Positions 18,461 through 26,647 of a stretch of DNA of 64,000 bases are shown here, one piece after another. The stretch lies in the NCBI RefSeq assembly GCF_024105635.1, contig NZ_WYDQ01000001.1, forward strand, positions 1,178,001-1,242,000, given 5' to 3'. Both the position numbers and the translations under genes were made by a program. The notes under the pieces were generated by a model. The model searched no databases, was not told the origin of the DNA, and worked only from the letters and a program-made list of their open reading frames with translations. The stretch's first letter is position 1. Each line of letters opens with the position of its first letter. The DNA is from Oceanicola sp. 502str15. GTDB lineage: Bacteria > Pseudomonadota > Alphaproteobacteria > Rhodobacterales > Rhodobacteraceae.

Positions 18461-19351
18461 ATGGCCGAAACCGAAGAGGATGCACCGCAGGGCTCGGCGG
18501 CCGACTGGCTGACCGACAAGCTCCTGCGCGGCTTCATCGGCGGGGCGCGGCTGCTGCCCTATCCGGCCCGCATCCCCGCCTTCGGCAAGCTCACCCGCGG
18601 CGTCATCGGCCCGCTGGCGGGCTATGGCAAGCGGGCGCGCGACAACCTCGCATGGGTCTGGCCCGACATGGACCCGCCCGCCCGCGCCGCCCTTGCCGCC
18701 AAAGTCTGCGAAAACGCGGGCCGGGTGCTGATGGAGAACTACTCCAACCCCCAGTTCTTTGCCCGCGCCTCCGGCTTCTCGCTCTCCGGCCCCGGCCTGC
18801 CGGCGCTGGAAGAGGCGCGCGAAGCGGGCCGCGCGGTGATTGCCGTCACCGGGCATTTCGGCAATTACGAGGCGGCCCGCGCCCGGCTCAACACCGGGGG
18901 CTACCACTTCGGCGGGCTCTACCGGCCGATGGCCAATGCCTTCTTCAACCAGCATTATGTCGCGACGATGGAGGCGGTCGGCCGCCCTGTATTCCCGCAG
19001 GGACGCAAGGGCACCATGGCCTTCATCCGCCACCTGAAATCGGGCGGCATGCTGATCATCCTGCACGACGTCCACGCCTGGCGCGGCGAGGTGATCGACT
19101 TCATGGGCCGCCCTGCCCGCACCGCCACCTCCGCCGCCGAAATGGCCCTGCGCTACGATGCGCTGATGATCCCGATCTATGCCACGCGCCAGAACGGCGG
19201 CCTCGATTATGCCGTCGAGGTGGAGGCCCCGATTGCCCACAGCGACCCGCGCAGCATGACCGAGGCCGCCACCCGCAGCCTCGAAGACCGCATCGAGGCC
19301 GACCCCGACCAGTGGTTCTGGATCCATCGCCGCTGGAAAGAAGGCCGCTGA
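18461..19351 (+). CDS. Lipid A-type lysophospholipid acyltransferase (LpxL/HtrB family)
   Basis: This 296-residue protein belongs to the LPLAT family that adds a secondary acyl chain to lipid A precursors. The catalytic HX4E motif is in VTGHFGNYEAA near residue 130, and further conserved blocks are GGLYRPM and PDQWFWIHRRWKEGR at the C-terminus, which is typical of LpxL. There is a weak N-terminal amphipathic region rather than a full membrane helix. GGGGAGGAG lies before the ATG. It follows fliG by 79 nt on the same strand, without an obvious functional link. Confidence 0.87.
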   Translation: MAETEEDAPQGSAADWLTDKLLRGFIGGARLLPYPARIPAFGKLTRGVIGPLAGYGKRARDNLAWVWPDMDPPARAALAAKVCENAGRVLMENYSNPQFFARASGFSLSGPGLPALEEAREAGRAVIAVTGHFGNYEAARARLNTGGYHFGGLYRPMANAFFNQHYVATMEAVGRPVFPQGRKGTMAFIRHLKSGGMLIILHDVHAWRGEVIDFMGRPARTATSAAEMALRYDALMIPIYATRQNGGLDYAVEVEAPIAHSDPRSMTEAATRSLEDRIEADPDQWFWIHRRWKEGR

Positions 19352-19356
19352 GGGCC

Positions 19357-19381
19357 GGAACATCCCCTGCGCTGCCACGTT
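19357..19381 (+). promoter_or_regulatory. EcfG-type general stress promoter of osmC
   Basis: GGAAC (19357-19361), a 16-nt spacer and CGTT (19378-19381) match the alphaproteobacterial EcfG consensus exactly. The expected start is about 25 nt before the OsmC start codon. Confidence 0.75.
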
Positions 19382-19413
19382 GACAGGCTCAACAACTCAA
19401 CAGGAGGCACCTC

Positions 19414-19851
19414 ATGATCAAGCGCAACGCATCGGCCCATTGGAGCGGCGGCATCAAGGAGGGCAAGGGCAGCATCTCGACCGGCTCCGGCGCCCTGTCC
19501 GACCAGCCCTACGGCTTCAACACCCGGTTCGAGGACAAGCCCGGCACCAACCCCGAAGAGCTGATCGGCGCGGCCCATGCGGGCTGCTTCACCATGGCGC
19601 TCTCCAAGGTGATCACCGACCAGACCGGCAAGGAAGCCGAGGCGCTGGAGACCAAGGCGACGGTCTACATGGACAAGGAAGGTGACGGATTTGCCGTGAA
19701 GCGCGTGCATCTCGAGCTGACCGGCCGCGTGGCGGGCATCGACGAAGAGGCCTTCGTGGCCGCAGCAGAAGCCGCCAAGGCCAACTGCCCGATCTCCAAG
19801 CTGCTCGAGGGCGGCGCCGAGATCACCCTCGAGACCACCTTCGAAGGCTAG
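19414..19851 (+). CDS. osmC: OsmC family peroxiredoxin
   Basis: This 145-residue protein reduces organic hydroperoxides with two conserved Cys: one in EELIGAAHAGCFTMAL near residue 62 and one in KANCPISKLL near residue 125. The length and spacing fit the OsmC branch. AGGAGG lies before the ATG. A perfect EcfG promoter directly upstream places it in the general stress response, as is known for osmC genes in this class. It converges with the small membrane protein gene, with a 4-nt overlap of the ends. Confidence 0.93.
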   Translation: MIKRNASAHWSGGIKEGKGSISTGSGALSDQPYGFNTRFEDKPGTNPEELIGAAHAGCFTMALSKVITDQTGKEAEALETKATVYMDKEGDGFAVKRVHLELTGRVAGIDEEAFVAAAEAAKANCPISKLLEGGAEITLETTFEG

Positions 19852-20165
19852 AGGTAGAGACCGACCAGCCAGGCAATCGCCGCCAGCCAGGCCACACCCA
19901 GCACCCTGCCTGCAAAGAGGCAGGCCCGGGTCTGGCCGGCGGCGAGAAGGCTCTGCTGTGCGCCGAGCAGCAGCGGAATGGCGAAGAAGAAGGCGAAGGC
20001 GAGGGCAAAAAGCGCGCTCTCCATGCCGCCGCCCTCGCTCAGCCGCAGGCCCGAGGCGGCCAGCGCGGCGGCAAAGATCGCGGCGGCGAGCACAAGGGCC
20101 GCACGGCCCGCCATCGGGCGCCATGTGGGGGTGACTGTAAGAAGGGTGGGGTCGCTCATATGCAT
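19848..20165 (-). CDS. Small multi-pass membrane protein (hypothetical)
   Basis: This 105-residue protein was not recognised. It has three hydrophobic segments, roughly residues 23-41, 50-66 and 84-103, joined by short loops. I chose ATG 20165 because GGAG lies 9 nt upstream; a TTG at 20195 and a second ATG at 20159 are alternatives. Its end overlaps the convergent osmC gene by 4 nt, so the two transcripts must overlap. No catalytic motif is visible. Confidence 0.6.
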   Translation of the reverse strand: MHMSDPTLLTVTPTWRPMAGRAALVLAAAIFAAALAASGLRLSEGGGMESALFALAFAFFFAIPLLLGAQQSLLAAGQTRACLFAGRVLGVAWLAAIAWLVGLYL

Positions 20166-20263
20166 CGGGGCAGCTCCGAAAGGATTGGTCGTCAAAGGTA
20201 TTTGGCGTTCTGAATGGCCCCAAGATGGGAAGCCGCTTGCCCGCTCGCAAGGCCCAATCAGAG

Positions 20264-20294
20264 GGATTCACGCCCGCAGGCCCCGGATTCACGC
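20264..20294. repeat. Direct repeat upstream of the M48 protease gene
   Basis: GGATTCACGC occurs at 20264-20273 and again at 20285-20294, 21 bp apart, which is two helical turns. It lies 50-80 nt before the protease start and could be a tandem activator binding site. Confidence 0.4.
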
Positions 20295-20343
20295 TCGTGC
20301 AAGCACCTTTCCCTGCCCGCTTCGAAGCCCCATATAGAGGCCA

Positions 20344-21030
20344 ATGCTCAAGCTCACCCCCATCCTCCTCGCCCTCGCCTACGGGCTGATCCTGTGGCGC
20401 TTCTCGGCCTGGCGGCTGGCGCGCCAGCTCGACAGCCAGAGCAGCCCGCTCGACGATCCGGCGATGAGCAAACTCACCGACCGCATGGCCCGCAGCCTCG
20501 ATCTGCCCCGGCTGCGGGTGCATATCTTCGAAACCCCGGCGATAAACGGCCTCGCCGCGCCCGACGGGCGGATCTTCATCACCCGGGGCTTCCACAACGC
20601 GCTGAAGCAGGGCGCGGTGACCGAGCAGGAGCTGGCTTCGGTCATTGCCCATGAGCTCGGCCATGTGGCACTGGGCCATTCGCGCCGCCGGATGATCGAC
20701 TTTTCCGGGCAAAACGCCCTGCGGGTCGGGCTTGCCATGGTGCTCAACCGCATCCTGCCCGGCATCGGCGCCGCCATCGCCACCGGCCTGACCTCGATGC
20801 TCATGGCCCGCCTGTCGCGCGCCGACGAGTTCGAGGCCGACGCCTATGCTTCCGCCCTGCTGACCAAATCGGGCATCGGCACCGCGGCGCAGAAATCGCT
20901 CTTTGCCAAGCTCGACAAGCTCACCGGCGCAGGTGGGGCCAAGACCCCGGCCTGGTTCCTGAGCCATCCGCCGGCGGCAAAACGCATCGCCGCGATCGAG
21001 GCCAACGAGAAGAAGTGGGGCGGGGCCTGA
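20344..21030 (+). CDS. M48 family metallopeptidase
   Basis: This 228-residue membrane-anchored zinc protease has an N-terminal hydrophobic segment (residues 3-18) and the zinc motif H103-E104-x-x-H107 in VIAHELGHVALGH. The third ligand is expected in SRADEFEADAYA near residue 165. It lacks the four-helix layout of HtpX and looks more like small periplasmic Oma1/BepA-type proteases without TPRs. No clear ribosome binding site is seen; a TATA-like stretch only a few nt before the ATG raises the possibility of a leaderless message. It probably works in envelope protein quality control. Confidence 0.85.
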   Translation: MLKLTPILLALAYGLILWRFSAWRLARQLDSQSSPLDDPAMSKLTDRMARSLDLPRLRVHIFETPAINGLAAPDGRIFITRGFHNALKQGAVTEQELASVIAHELGHVALGHSRRRMIDFSGQNALRVGLAMVLNRILPGIGAAIATGLTSMLMARLSRADEFEADAYASALLTKSGIGTAAQKSLFAKLDKLTGAGGAKTPAWFLSHPPAAKRIAAIEANEKKWGGA

Positions 21031-21044
21031 GCGCACAACCCGTT

Positions 21045-21065
21045 CATTTTCTTGCTGAAAATATC
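21045..21065 (+). repeat. Dispersed 3' repeat, family B, copy 1
   Basis: A 21-nt element beginning CATTTTCTTGC and ending AAATATC contains the inverted pair ATTTTC/GAAAAT. It lies 15 nt past the M48 stop, in the direction of that gene. Other copies are at 34603, 59354 and 62854. Confidence 0.7.
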
Positions 21066-21113
21066 CATACACGCCGTTGCCGCGGGCGTCTCACCGCGAC
21101 GGCACGCCGCCCT

Positions 21114-21653
21114 TCAGGCCAGCGCCTTGCCCAGCCGCGGGAGGCGCGCCTTCTTCAGGAGTGCCCGCATGTCCCAAGGCTCGCCCGAGAGCCGCTCGGC
21201 CTCGGCGCGCACTGCCTCCGCCACGCTGGCCATCCGGGCGCGGTCGGCCTCGGCGAAGCCCAGCAGCAGCCCGTCGGGATCGGCCCGCATCAGCCCCTCT
21301 TCGGCCAGCACGTTTCTGGGAAAATCCTTGGCGTTGGCGGTCACGATCCCGTCGGCCGATCCGGCCACGGCGGCGGCCAGCACGTGCACATCGGCCGGGT
21401 CGGGCAGCCAGAGGCGGGCTTCGAGGCCGGGCTCGACCTTCACCTCGGCGCGCGGCCAGGCGGCGCGCACCATCGCGATCTCGCCCTCGGCCTGCACTCC
21501 CACGACCGGACCGCGCTTGAGCGCGGCGCGGCGCCATTCCTCGAGGATGCGCGCCGACCACATCGGGGTGAAGAACCCGGCCCGCGCCGCACCGAGCAGC
21601 ACCTCCCGCATCACCGTGGGGTAGATCACGCAGGTGTCGAGGCAGAGCTTCAC
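21114..21653 (-). CDS. PIN domain protein (RSP_2648-type)
   Basis: This 179-residue protein has a PIN-like nuclease fold: the first acidic residue is in KLCLDTCVIYP, the middle acidic cluster in LPDPADVHVLAAA and a further Asp in IVTANAKDFP. PIN domains usually cut RNA with a metal ion. It has no partner antitoxin gene; instead it follows an RNA methyltransferase gene by 7 nt, an arrangement I know from Rhodobacteraceae. A role with that methyltransferase in RNA handling is therefore more likely than a toxin-antitoxin role. The start is GTG at 21653. Confidence 0.82.
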   Translation of the reverse strand: MKLCLDTCVIYPTVMREVLLGAARAGFFTPMWSARILEEWRRAALKRGPVVGVQAEGEIAMVRAAWPRAEVKVEPGLEARLWLPDPADVHVLAAAVAGSADGIVTANAKDFPRNVLAEEGLMRADPDGLLLGFAEADRARMASVAEAVRAEAERLSGEPWDMRALLKKARLPRLGKALA

Positions 21654-21660
21654 CGGCGTG

Positions 21661-22866
21661 TCATCCCGGCAGCCGGTAGGTGAGCGCCTTCAGGTAGCCC
21701 GACTCCGCCAGTTGCGGCAGCATCGGGTGATCGGGGGCGGCGTAGCCGGTGCGCAGCAGTTGCGGCGCCCTGCCCGCCCGCCCGATGCCCCGGGCGCAGG
21801 CATTGCCGAACTTGCCGAGATCGGCGGCGTGGGAGCAGGAGCAGAGCGTGAGGTAGCCGCCCGGGGCGACCAGCGGCGCGGCGAGGCGGGCGACGCGCTC
21901 GTAGGCGCGCAGGCCCTGGGTCAGCGCCTTTTTCGAGGGTGCGAAGGCGGGCGGGTCGCAGATGACCACGTCGAAGCGGGCCCCCTCTTCGGCCAGCGCC
22001 TCCAGCACGGCAAAGGCATCGCCCTTGCGGGTGGTGAAGCGCTCGGCCATGCCGCCGGCCGCCGCCCCTGCCTCGGCCAGCGCGAGGGCGGGTTCGGAGC
22101 CATCGACCGCCAGCGCGCTCTCGGCCCCGCCCGCCAGCGCGGCAAGGGCGAAGCCGCCGACGTGGGAGAAGACATCGAGCACGCGCGCGCCCCGCGAGAG
22201 GGCGGCGGTGAAGGCGTGGTTGTCGCGCTGGTCGTAGAACAGGCCGGTCTTCTGCCCGCCCATGAGGTCTGCCATGTAGGTCGCCCCGTTCATCGGCACC
22301 GGCAGCGGGCCTTCAGGGGCGGAGCCATGGACCACCTCCAGCTTTTCCTCGAGACCCTCGAGCTTTCGGGCCCGGCCCATGCCGTTCAGGATCACGCAGG
22401 TTGCGCCCGTCACCTCGCGCGCGGCCTCGGCCAGCGCGTCGAAAAGGGCATCGGCCCATGCCGCGTTGGGCTGGATCACGAGGGTGTCGCCGAAGCGGTC
22501 GATCACGACGCCGGGCAGCCCGTCGGCCTCGGCGTGGACGAGCCGGTAGAACGGCGCGTCATAGAGCCTTTCGCGCAGGTCGAGCGCGCCTTGCAGGCGG
22601 TTGGTGAACCATGCCCTGTCGATGCTGGCCTCGCAGTCGCGATCCAGCACCCGGGCGGCGATGCGGCTTTCAGGGGTGACGCCGACCAGCGCGAGCGGCG
22701 CCCGGTTGGCATCTTCCAGCACGGCAATCGTGCCCGCGGCCAGCGCCTTGGTGCGCCGGTCGAGCACGAGGGTATCGGAATAGGCCCAAGGCGCGCCGTG
22801 GCGGATGGCACGGGCGTCGGCGGAGGGCTTGAGACGGACGGTGGGGAGGGTTTGGGCAGCACACAT
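21661..22866 (-). CDS. Class I SAM-dependent RNA methyltransferase (RlmI-like)
   Basis: This 401-residue protein has an N-terminal PUA-type RNA-binding domain (residues about 8-90) and a Rossmann methyltransferase domain with the SAM-binding motif VLDVFSHVGGFALAAL and catalytic motif VVICDPPAFAPSKKAL. This layout matches enzymes that methylate C5 of cytosine in 23S rRNA. The downstream PIN gene is probably co-transcribed. The exact target nucleotide cannot be told. Confidence 0.88.
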   Translation of the reverse strand: MCAAQTLPTVRLKPSADARAIRHGAPWAYSDTLVLDRRTKALAAGTIAVLEDANRAPLALVGVTPESRIAARVLDRDCEASIDRAWFTNRLQGALDLRERLYDAPFYRLVHAEADGLPGVVIDRFGDTLVIQPNAAWADALFDALAEAAREVTGATCVILNGMGRARKLEGLEEKLEVVHGSAPEGPLPVPMNGATYMADLMGGQKTGLFYDQRDNHAFTAALSRGARVLDVFSHVGGFALAALAGGAESALAVDGSEPALALAEAGAAAGGMAERFTTRKGDAFAVLEALAEEGARFDVVICDPPAFAPSKKALTQGLRAYERVARLAAPLVAPGGYLTLCSCSHAADLGKFGNACARGIGRAGRAPQLLRTGYAAPDHPMLPQLAESGYLKALTYRLPG

Positions 22867-22905
22867 GCGCCTGACCTATCCGGTCAGGCCGCCGCCGAAA
22901 AGGGG

Positions 22906-23040
22906 TCAGCGATAGTTGCCGGTCGACCAGACGGTGGTGCTGTCGAGTTGCTGCACCGGAATGGCCTCGATCGGGGATTGCGAACAGGCGGCCAGGGTGG
23001 CCAGCGCCAGTGTAACCAGAGTGAGTTTGGGTGTCATCAT
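22906..23040 (-). CDS. Small lipoprotein (44 aa)
   Basis: This 44-residue protein starts MMTPKLTLVTLALATLAAC, with the lipobox LAAC at residues 16-19, so Cys19 is expected to be lipid-modified. The mature peptide is about 26 residues (SQSPIEAIPVQQLD, then TTVWSTGNYR). AGGA lies about 9 nt before the start. A perfect EcfG promoter lies upstream, so it is probably a general stress gene. Its function is unknown. Confidence 0.72.
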   Translation of the reverse strand: MMTPKLTLVTLALATLAACSQSPIEAIPVQQLDSTTVWSTGNYR

Positions 23041-23060
23041 CGGTTCATCCTTTGAGGCTC

Positions 23061-23086
23061 AACGCGGAGCCCTTGCTGCTCGTTCC
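23061..23086 (-). promoter_or_regulatory. EcfG-type promoter of the small lipoprotein gene
   Basis: On the minus strand, GGAAC (23082-23086), 17 nt and CGTT (23061-23064) match the EcfG consensus exactly. The lipoprotein gene starts 20 nt further on. Confidence 0.7.
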
Positions 23087-23212
23087 CCGTTATATGTCAA
23101 AACATGAGCTTTCGGGGCTTTTCTCGATGTTTTCGCACGAATTGCTTACTTAAGGGTAACCTGCGTGCAACACCGGCGGCTTCTTGCCGCCGCCGGCGTG
23201 GTCTGTGTCGGG

Positions 23213-23836
23213 TCAGCTGGCCGTGGGATGGGCCGAAAGCTCGGCGGCAAAGGTATTGGCCAGATGTTGTGTGATGCGGGCTTTCTGCCCCCACCCTTTG
23301 GCTTCCATCGCCACCGCCTTGGAGCCGCCATAGGCCTTGAGGTCGGCGGTGATCACCCGGCTTTCCAGCTCTTCGCCGGTGTCCGGGTCAACCACGGTCA
23401 TGCGGAACTTGATCGAATGCACGCCGCCCACGGTGTAGCGGGTCTTTTCGGTGAGCGAGTGGAAGCGCATCACCTCGATCTGCACGTCGACCGGCTTGCC
23501 CTTGGTCAGGCGCACCGATCCGCGGCCGAGGGCCTCTTCGAAGATCGCGGCGACCTGCTTGTGGCGGTCGCCGGGTGCATCATCGCGCCAGACGATATCG
23601 GCGTTGGGGAAATAGGTGTTGGCCTCTGAGACGCGCAGCGAGCTGGGCACGTTCACGTCGATGTCGTGGATCTGGTAGGCCTGCGCCACGGCGGCGCGCT
23701 GTTGGGTGACGGCCACCGGCTGAGAGGTGCCGAGCGGCGCGGACCGGGTGGCAACCGGAACGCTGGTGTTCACGGCGCAGCCTGCGACCGACAGCACGAC
23801 GGCGGCCAGGGCGGCGGTTTTCGCGAGTTGTTTCAT
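23213..23836 (-). CDS. Lipoprotein, DUF6778 family
   Basis: This 207-residue protein has a lipoprotein signal (lipobox SVAGC, Cys20). The mature protein begins with a Ser/Thr/Pro-rich linker to about residue 60, then a folded domain with IHDIDVNVPSSLRVSEA, DVQIEVMRFHSLTEKTRY and a C-terminal helix. It resembles the DUF6778 family, which I know mainly from Rhodobacterales. GGAGG precedes the ATG. It lies 141 nt downstream of the three CHAT genes on the same strand, so a functional link is possible but unproven. Confidence 0.7.
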   Translation of the reverse strand: MKQLAKTAALAAVVLSVAGCAVNTSVPVATRSAPLGTSQPVAVTQQRAAVAQAYQIHDIDVNVPSSLRVSEANTYFPNADIVWRDDAPGDRHKQVAAIFEEALGRGSVRLTKGKPVDVQIEVMRFHSLTEKTRYTVGGVHSIKFRMTVVDPDTGEELESRVITADLKAYGGSKAVAMEAKGWGQKARITQHLANTFAAELSAHPTAS

Positions 23837-23977
23837 GGTTCAATCCTCCGGACCGATTGCAGTGTTTGACCTGCTGATGCCCGGATGGAGCGCCGAAATT
23901 GAGGCAAGAATATGATAAATTCGACCGAATTGTTCACCATGGGGGGACAATGGCCTGCTGTGGCCGGAAAGCCGCAG

Positions 23978-26647
23978 TCAGCCCGGATCGCCCACGAGGA
24001 TGAAGGGGGCCCAATAGGCGGGGTGGCTCCATTTGGGTTGCTGCATGAGGGCGAGCACCGCCTGCTGCTGGGCCTTCGCGGCCGAAAGCTCGGGGTCGGC
24101 GGCGCGGCGGGCGAAGATATCGGTCATCAACGCCACCGCGCTCTGGCTCTCCACCGGCCAGTGGCTGACCAGCAGCGCCCGCGCCCCGGCGTAGAAGAAC
24201 CCCTGCGCCAGCCCCGAGAGCGCCTCGCCCCCCGGTTTGCCCCCCACGGCGGTGTTGCAGGCCGAGAGCACGACCCAATCGGCGTTGAGCTTGAGCCGGG
24301 CAATCTCTGAGACGGTCAGAAAGCCGTCTTCTCCGGTGCCGGGGGTCAGCGCGAGGGCGGGTTCGGCGAGCACCGCGCCACCCACCGCATCGCCCGCGAC
24401 AAGCCCGTGGGTGGCGAAATAGAGCACGCGGAAGCGGTCGAGCGCCCTGCCCTTCAGCGCGGCCTCGCTGGCGGCGGCCTGTTCCAGCACCGCCCCTGCG
24501 CCCGCCCGGACCGCGCCGGCGACTGCGTGCACCTCTCCGGCGGTTTCCGGCAGCGGGGCGAGGCCGGCGCGAAGCTGCGCGGCGCGGGCATTGGTGGCGG
24601 GGGCCGGAACGCCATAGTCGGGGTTGGCCACGCCGAGGAAGGGCTCGGGCGCGCGGCCCAGCTCGGCCCCGAGCGCGGTGATACGCAGCGAGAGCACCGA
24701 GGGGATCACGGTGATGGCGTGATGGCGGATCAGCCAGTCGGCCCCGGCGAGGTCGGGGTTGGGGGCCGTTGGGGCGGAGCGTAGCAGGAGCTGCGGCGGC
24801 AGGGCGGAGACCGGGCCGCGCATTTCGACGTAGATGTGGTGCACGCCCTCCAGCGCCGGGGCGATCTGGCCGAAGGTGAGCGCATAGAGCTCTGCCGCCG
24901 CCTCGGTATCGAAGGCAGGCGGGGCCTCGCCGGTGGCGGCTTTCAGCGAGGTGGCGGCGCGCACGCCGATCTGAAGCTCGATGCCGCTGCGCACCCGCTC
25001 CACCAGCGCCGCAAGCTCGGGCTGGGTGGCCGGGACTGGCGCCCAGGCGGCGGTGTCCGGGGTCACCACCACGATCCGGCTGCTGCCCCATGCCTTGGAC
25101 GAGACATCGAGGATGACCACCGCCTCGCCCGGCTTCAGCCCTTCGCGGGCCTGTGCTGCCGTGGCCGCCGCGCCTTCGGCCAGCCCGTTCAGCCAGGGGT
25201 CGCGCCCGGCCAGCTCGGCCTGGAAGGCCTCCATCCGCGCGATGGTGCGGCGCAGCTCGTCTTGCAGGATCTCGGCGCTGTCGGCGGCGCGCTCCTCGAC
25301 CGGCAGCGCGGAGTTGGCCAGCAGCGCGGCCTGTAGCTCGTTGCGCCGCCGCAGGCTGTCGGTGTAGCCGCGCGCCGCATCGCCTACGCCCTCGCGGGCG
25401 AAGTCGAGCCGTTGGGCCAGCATGCTGGTGCTGGCGGAGGCCACCGAGATGTAGCTCGACTGCACCGCCTCGAAGGCCTCTTCGGCGGCGCTGACCGCGG
25501 TCATCTTTCCGGCGGCCTCGGCGCCGGCCAGCGCGTCGAACCATGGGCCGGACATGGAGGTGCCGATCTCGGCGGACCATCGGGCCAGCTCCAGCGCCCG
25601 CTCCCATCGGTTCTGCTCCATCGCCAGGGTGGCGGCCCAGGCCAGCGGTTCGGAGAGCGCGGGATGGGTGCGGCCGAGGGTTTCCTCCATGTTGGCGAGC
25701 ACCGTATCCATCAGCCCGATGCCGATGTCGTAATACTGCGCATCCGGCCCCTCGCGGGTGAGCAGCAGGGCGATCATGGCGTTGACCTCGTTGGTCTGGC
25801 GACTCTTCATGCCATAGAGCGCCTCGGCCAGTTGCGCGCTTTCCAGCAGCACCTGCGAGGCCACGTCGAAATGGCCCTGCTGGGCGGCCAGCCGTCCGGC
25901 CTTGTAGAGCACCGCTTGCAGCGCCGGATGGCTGTTTCCGAAGGCGGCACGGGTGGCGACGACGGCCTCGGCAAAGAGCTGGAGCGCCTCGTCGTCGCGC
26001 CCCAGTTGCTCGGCCATCCGCGCCGCGTGGCCGTAGGCGTTGGCCCGGTGCCGCTCGGCCCGCAGCCCGCTGGCCCCCTCCAGCGCCTCGGCCACCGCCC
26101 TGAACTCGGCCAGCGCCGCCTCGAACTCGCCGGTGCGCTCCATCAGCCCGGCGACGTTGGAGCGGAAGAACAGCGTGGTCACATGTTCCGGGCCCCAATG
26201 GCCGCGGGCGAACTCGAAGGCTTCAAGCGCATAGGGCATTGCCTCGCCCGCGCGGTGGGCGTTGGAGAGCGCCATGGCGAGGTTCATCCGTGCGCGCTGG
26301 GCCTGCGGATGGTCGCGCCCGTGGTGGGTGACCCAGAGGTCGAGCACGCGGCGGCTGATCTCGAGCCCCTCGTCGCGGCGCCCGATGCGCTCGAGGATAT
26401 TGGCGAGCAGCGCATGGTTGAGCAGCGCGCGCTCGGAATGGAGACCATAGGCCGCCTCGAGCGCGGTCTGGAGCGCCTCGGCGGCGGGGAGCGCCTCTTC
26501 GAACCGGCCTTGGGAGTAGAGCTCGAAGATCGCGTCTTCGTCGGCATCGGCCGCGATCTGGGCCGTGGTCTTCCCGCCCTCTTGGGCCTGCGCTGGCGCG
26601 GCCAGGGCGAGGCAGAGGGCAAGGAGGATGGGGCGCAGGCAGGTCAT
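23978..26647 (-). CDS. Exported TPR-CHAT protease-like protein (third of three)
   Basis: This 889-residue protein has a signal peptide (cut near AQAQ, residue 22), a TPR-like helical region to about residue 330, a more variable middle region, and a C-terminal CHAT domain (about 590-885). CHAT domains are caspase-like Cys proteases: the catalytic His is H747 in YFATHGLVAGD and the catalytic Cys is C797 in VVLSACNTAVGG, both intact. The last residues WAPFILVGDPG are shared with its two neighbours. Its ATG overlaps the stop of the previous CHAT gene as ATGA. Export to the periplasm is my inference from the signal peptide. Confidence 0.85.
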   Translation of the reverse strand: MTCLRPILLALCLALAAPAQAQEGGKTTAQIAADADEDAIFELYSQGRFEEALPAAEALQTALEAAYGLHSERALLNHALLANILERIGRRDEGLEISRRVLDLWVTHHGRDHPQAQRARMNLAMALSNAHRAGEAMPYALEAFEFARGHWGPEHVTTLFFRSNVAGLMERTGEFEAALAEFRAVAEALEGASGLRAERHRANAYGHAARMAEQLGRDDEALQLFAEAVVATRAAFGNSHPALQAVLYKAGRLAAQQGHFDVASQVLLESAQLAEALYGMKSRQTNEVNAMIALLLTREGPDAQYYDIGIGLMDTVLANMEETLGRTHPALSEPLAWAATLAMEQNRWERALELARWSAEIGTSMSGPWFDALAGAEAAGKMTAVSAAEEAFEAVQSSYISVASASTSMLAQRLDFAREGVGDAARGYTDSLRRRNELQAALLANSALPVEERAADSAEILQDELRRTIARMEAFQAELAGRDPWLNGLAEGAAATAAQAREGLKPGEAVVILDVSSKAWGSSRIVVVTPDTAAWAPVPATQPELAALVERVRSGIELQIGVRAATSLKAATGEAPPAFDTEAAAELYALTFGQIAPALEGVHHIYVEMRGPVSALPPQLLLRSAPTAPNPDLAGADWLIRHHAITVIPSVLSLRITALGAELGRAPEPFLGVANPDYGVPAPATNARAAQLRAGLAPLPETAGEVHAVAGAVRAGAGAVLEQAAASEAALKGRALDRFRVLYFATHGLVAGDAVGGAVLAEPALALTPGTGEDGFLTVSEIARLKLNADWVVLSACNTAVGGKPGGEALSGLAQGFFYAGARALLVSHWPVESQSAVALMTDIFARRAADPELSAAKAQQQAVLALMQQPKWSHPAYWAPFILVGDPG

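Noticed and set aside
21114..21653. PIN gene as a toxin of a toxin-antitoxin pair
   Set aside because: No small antitoxin gene is adjacent; the partner is a large RNA methyltransferase, which is a known arrangement in this family.
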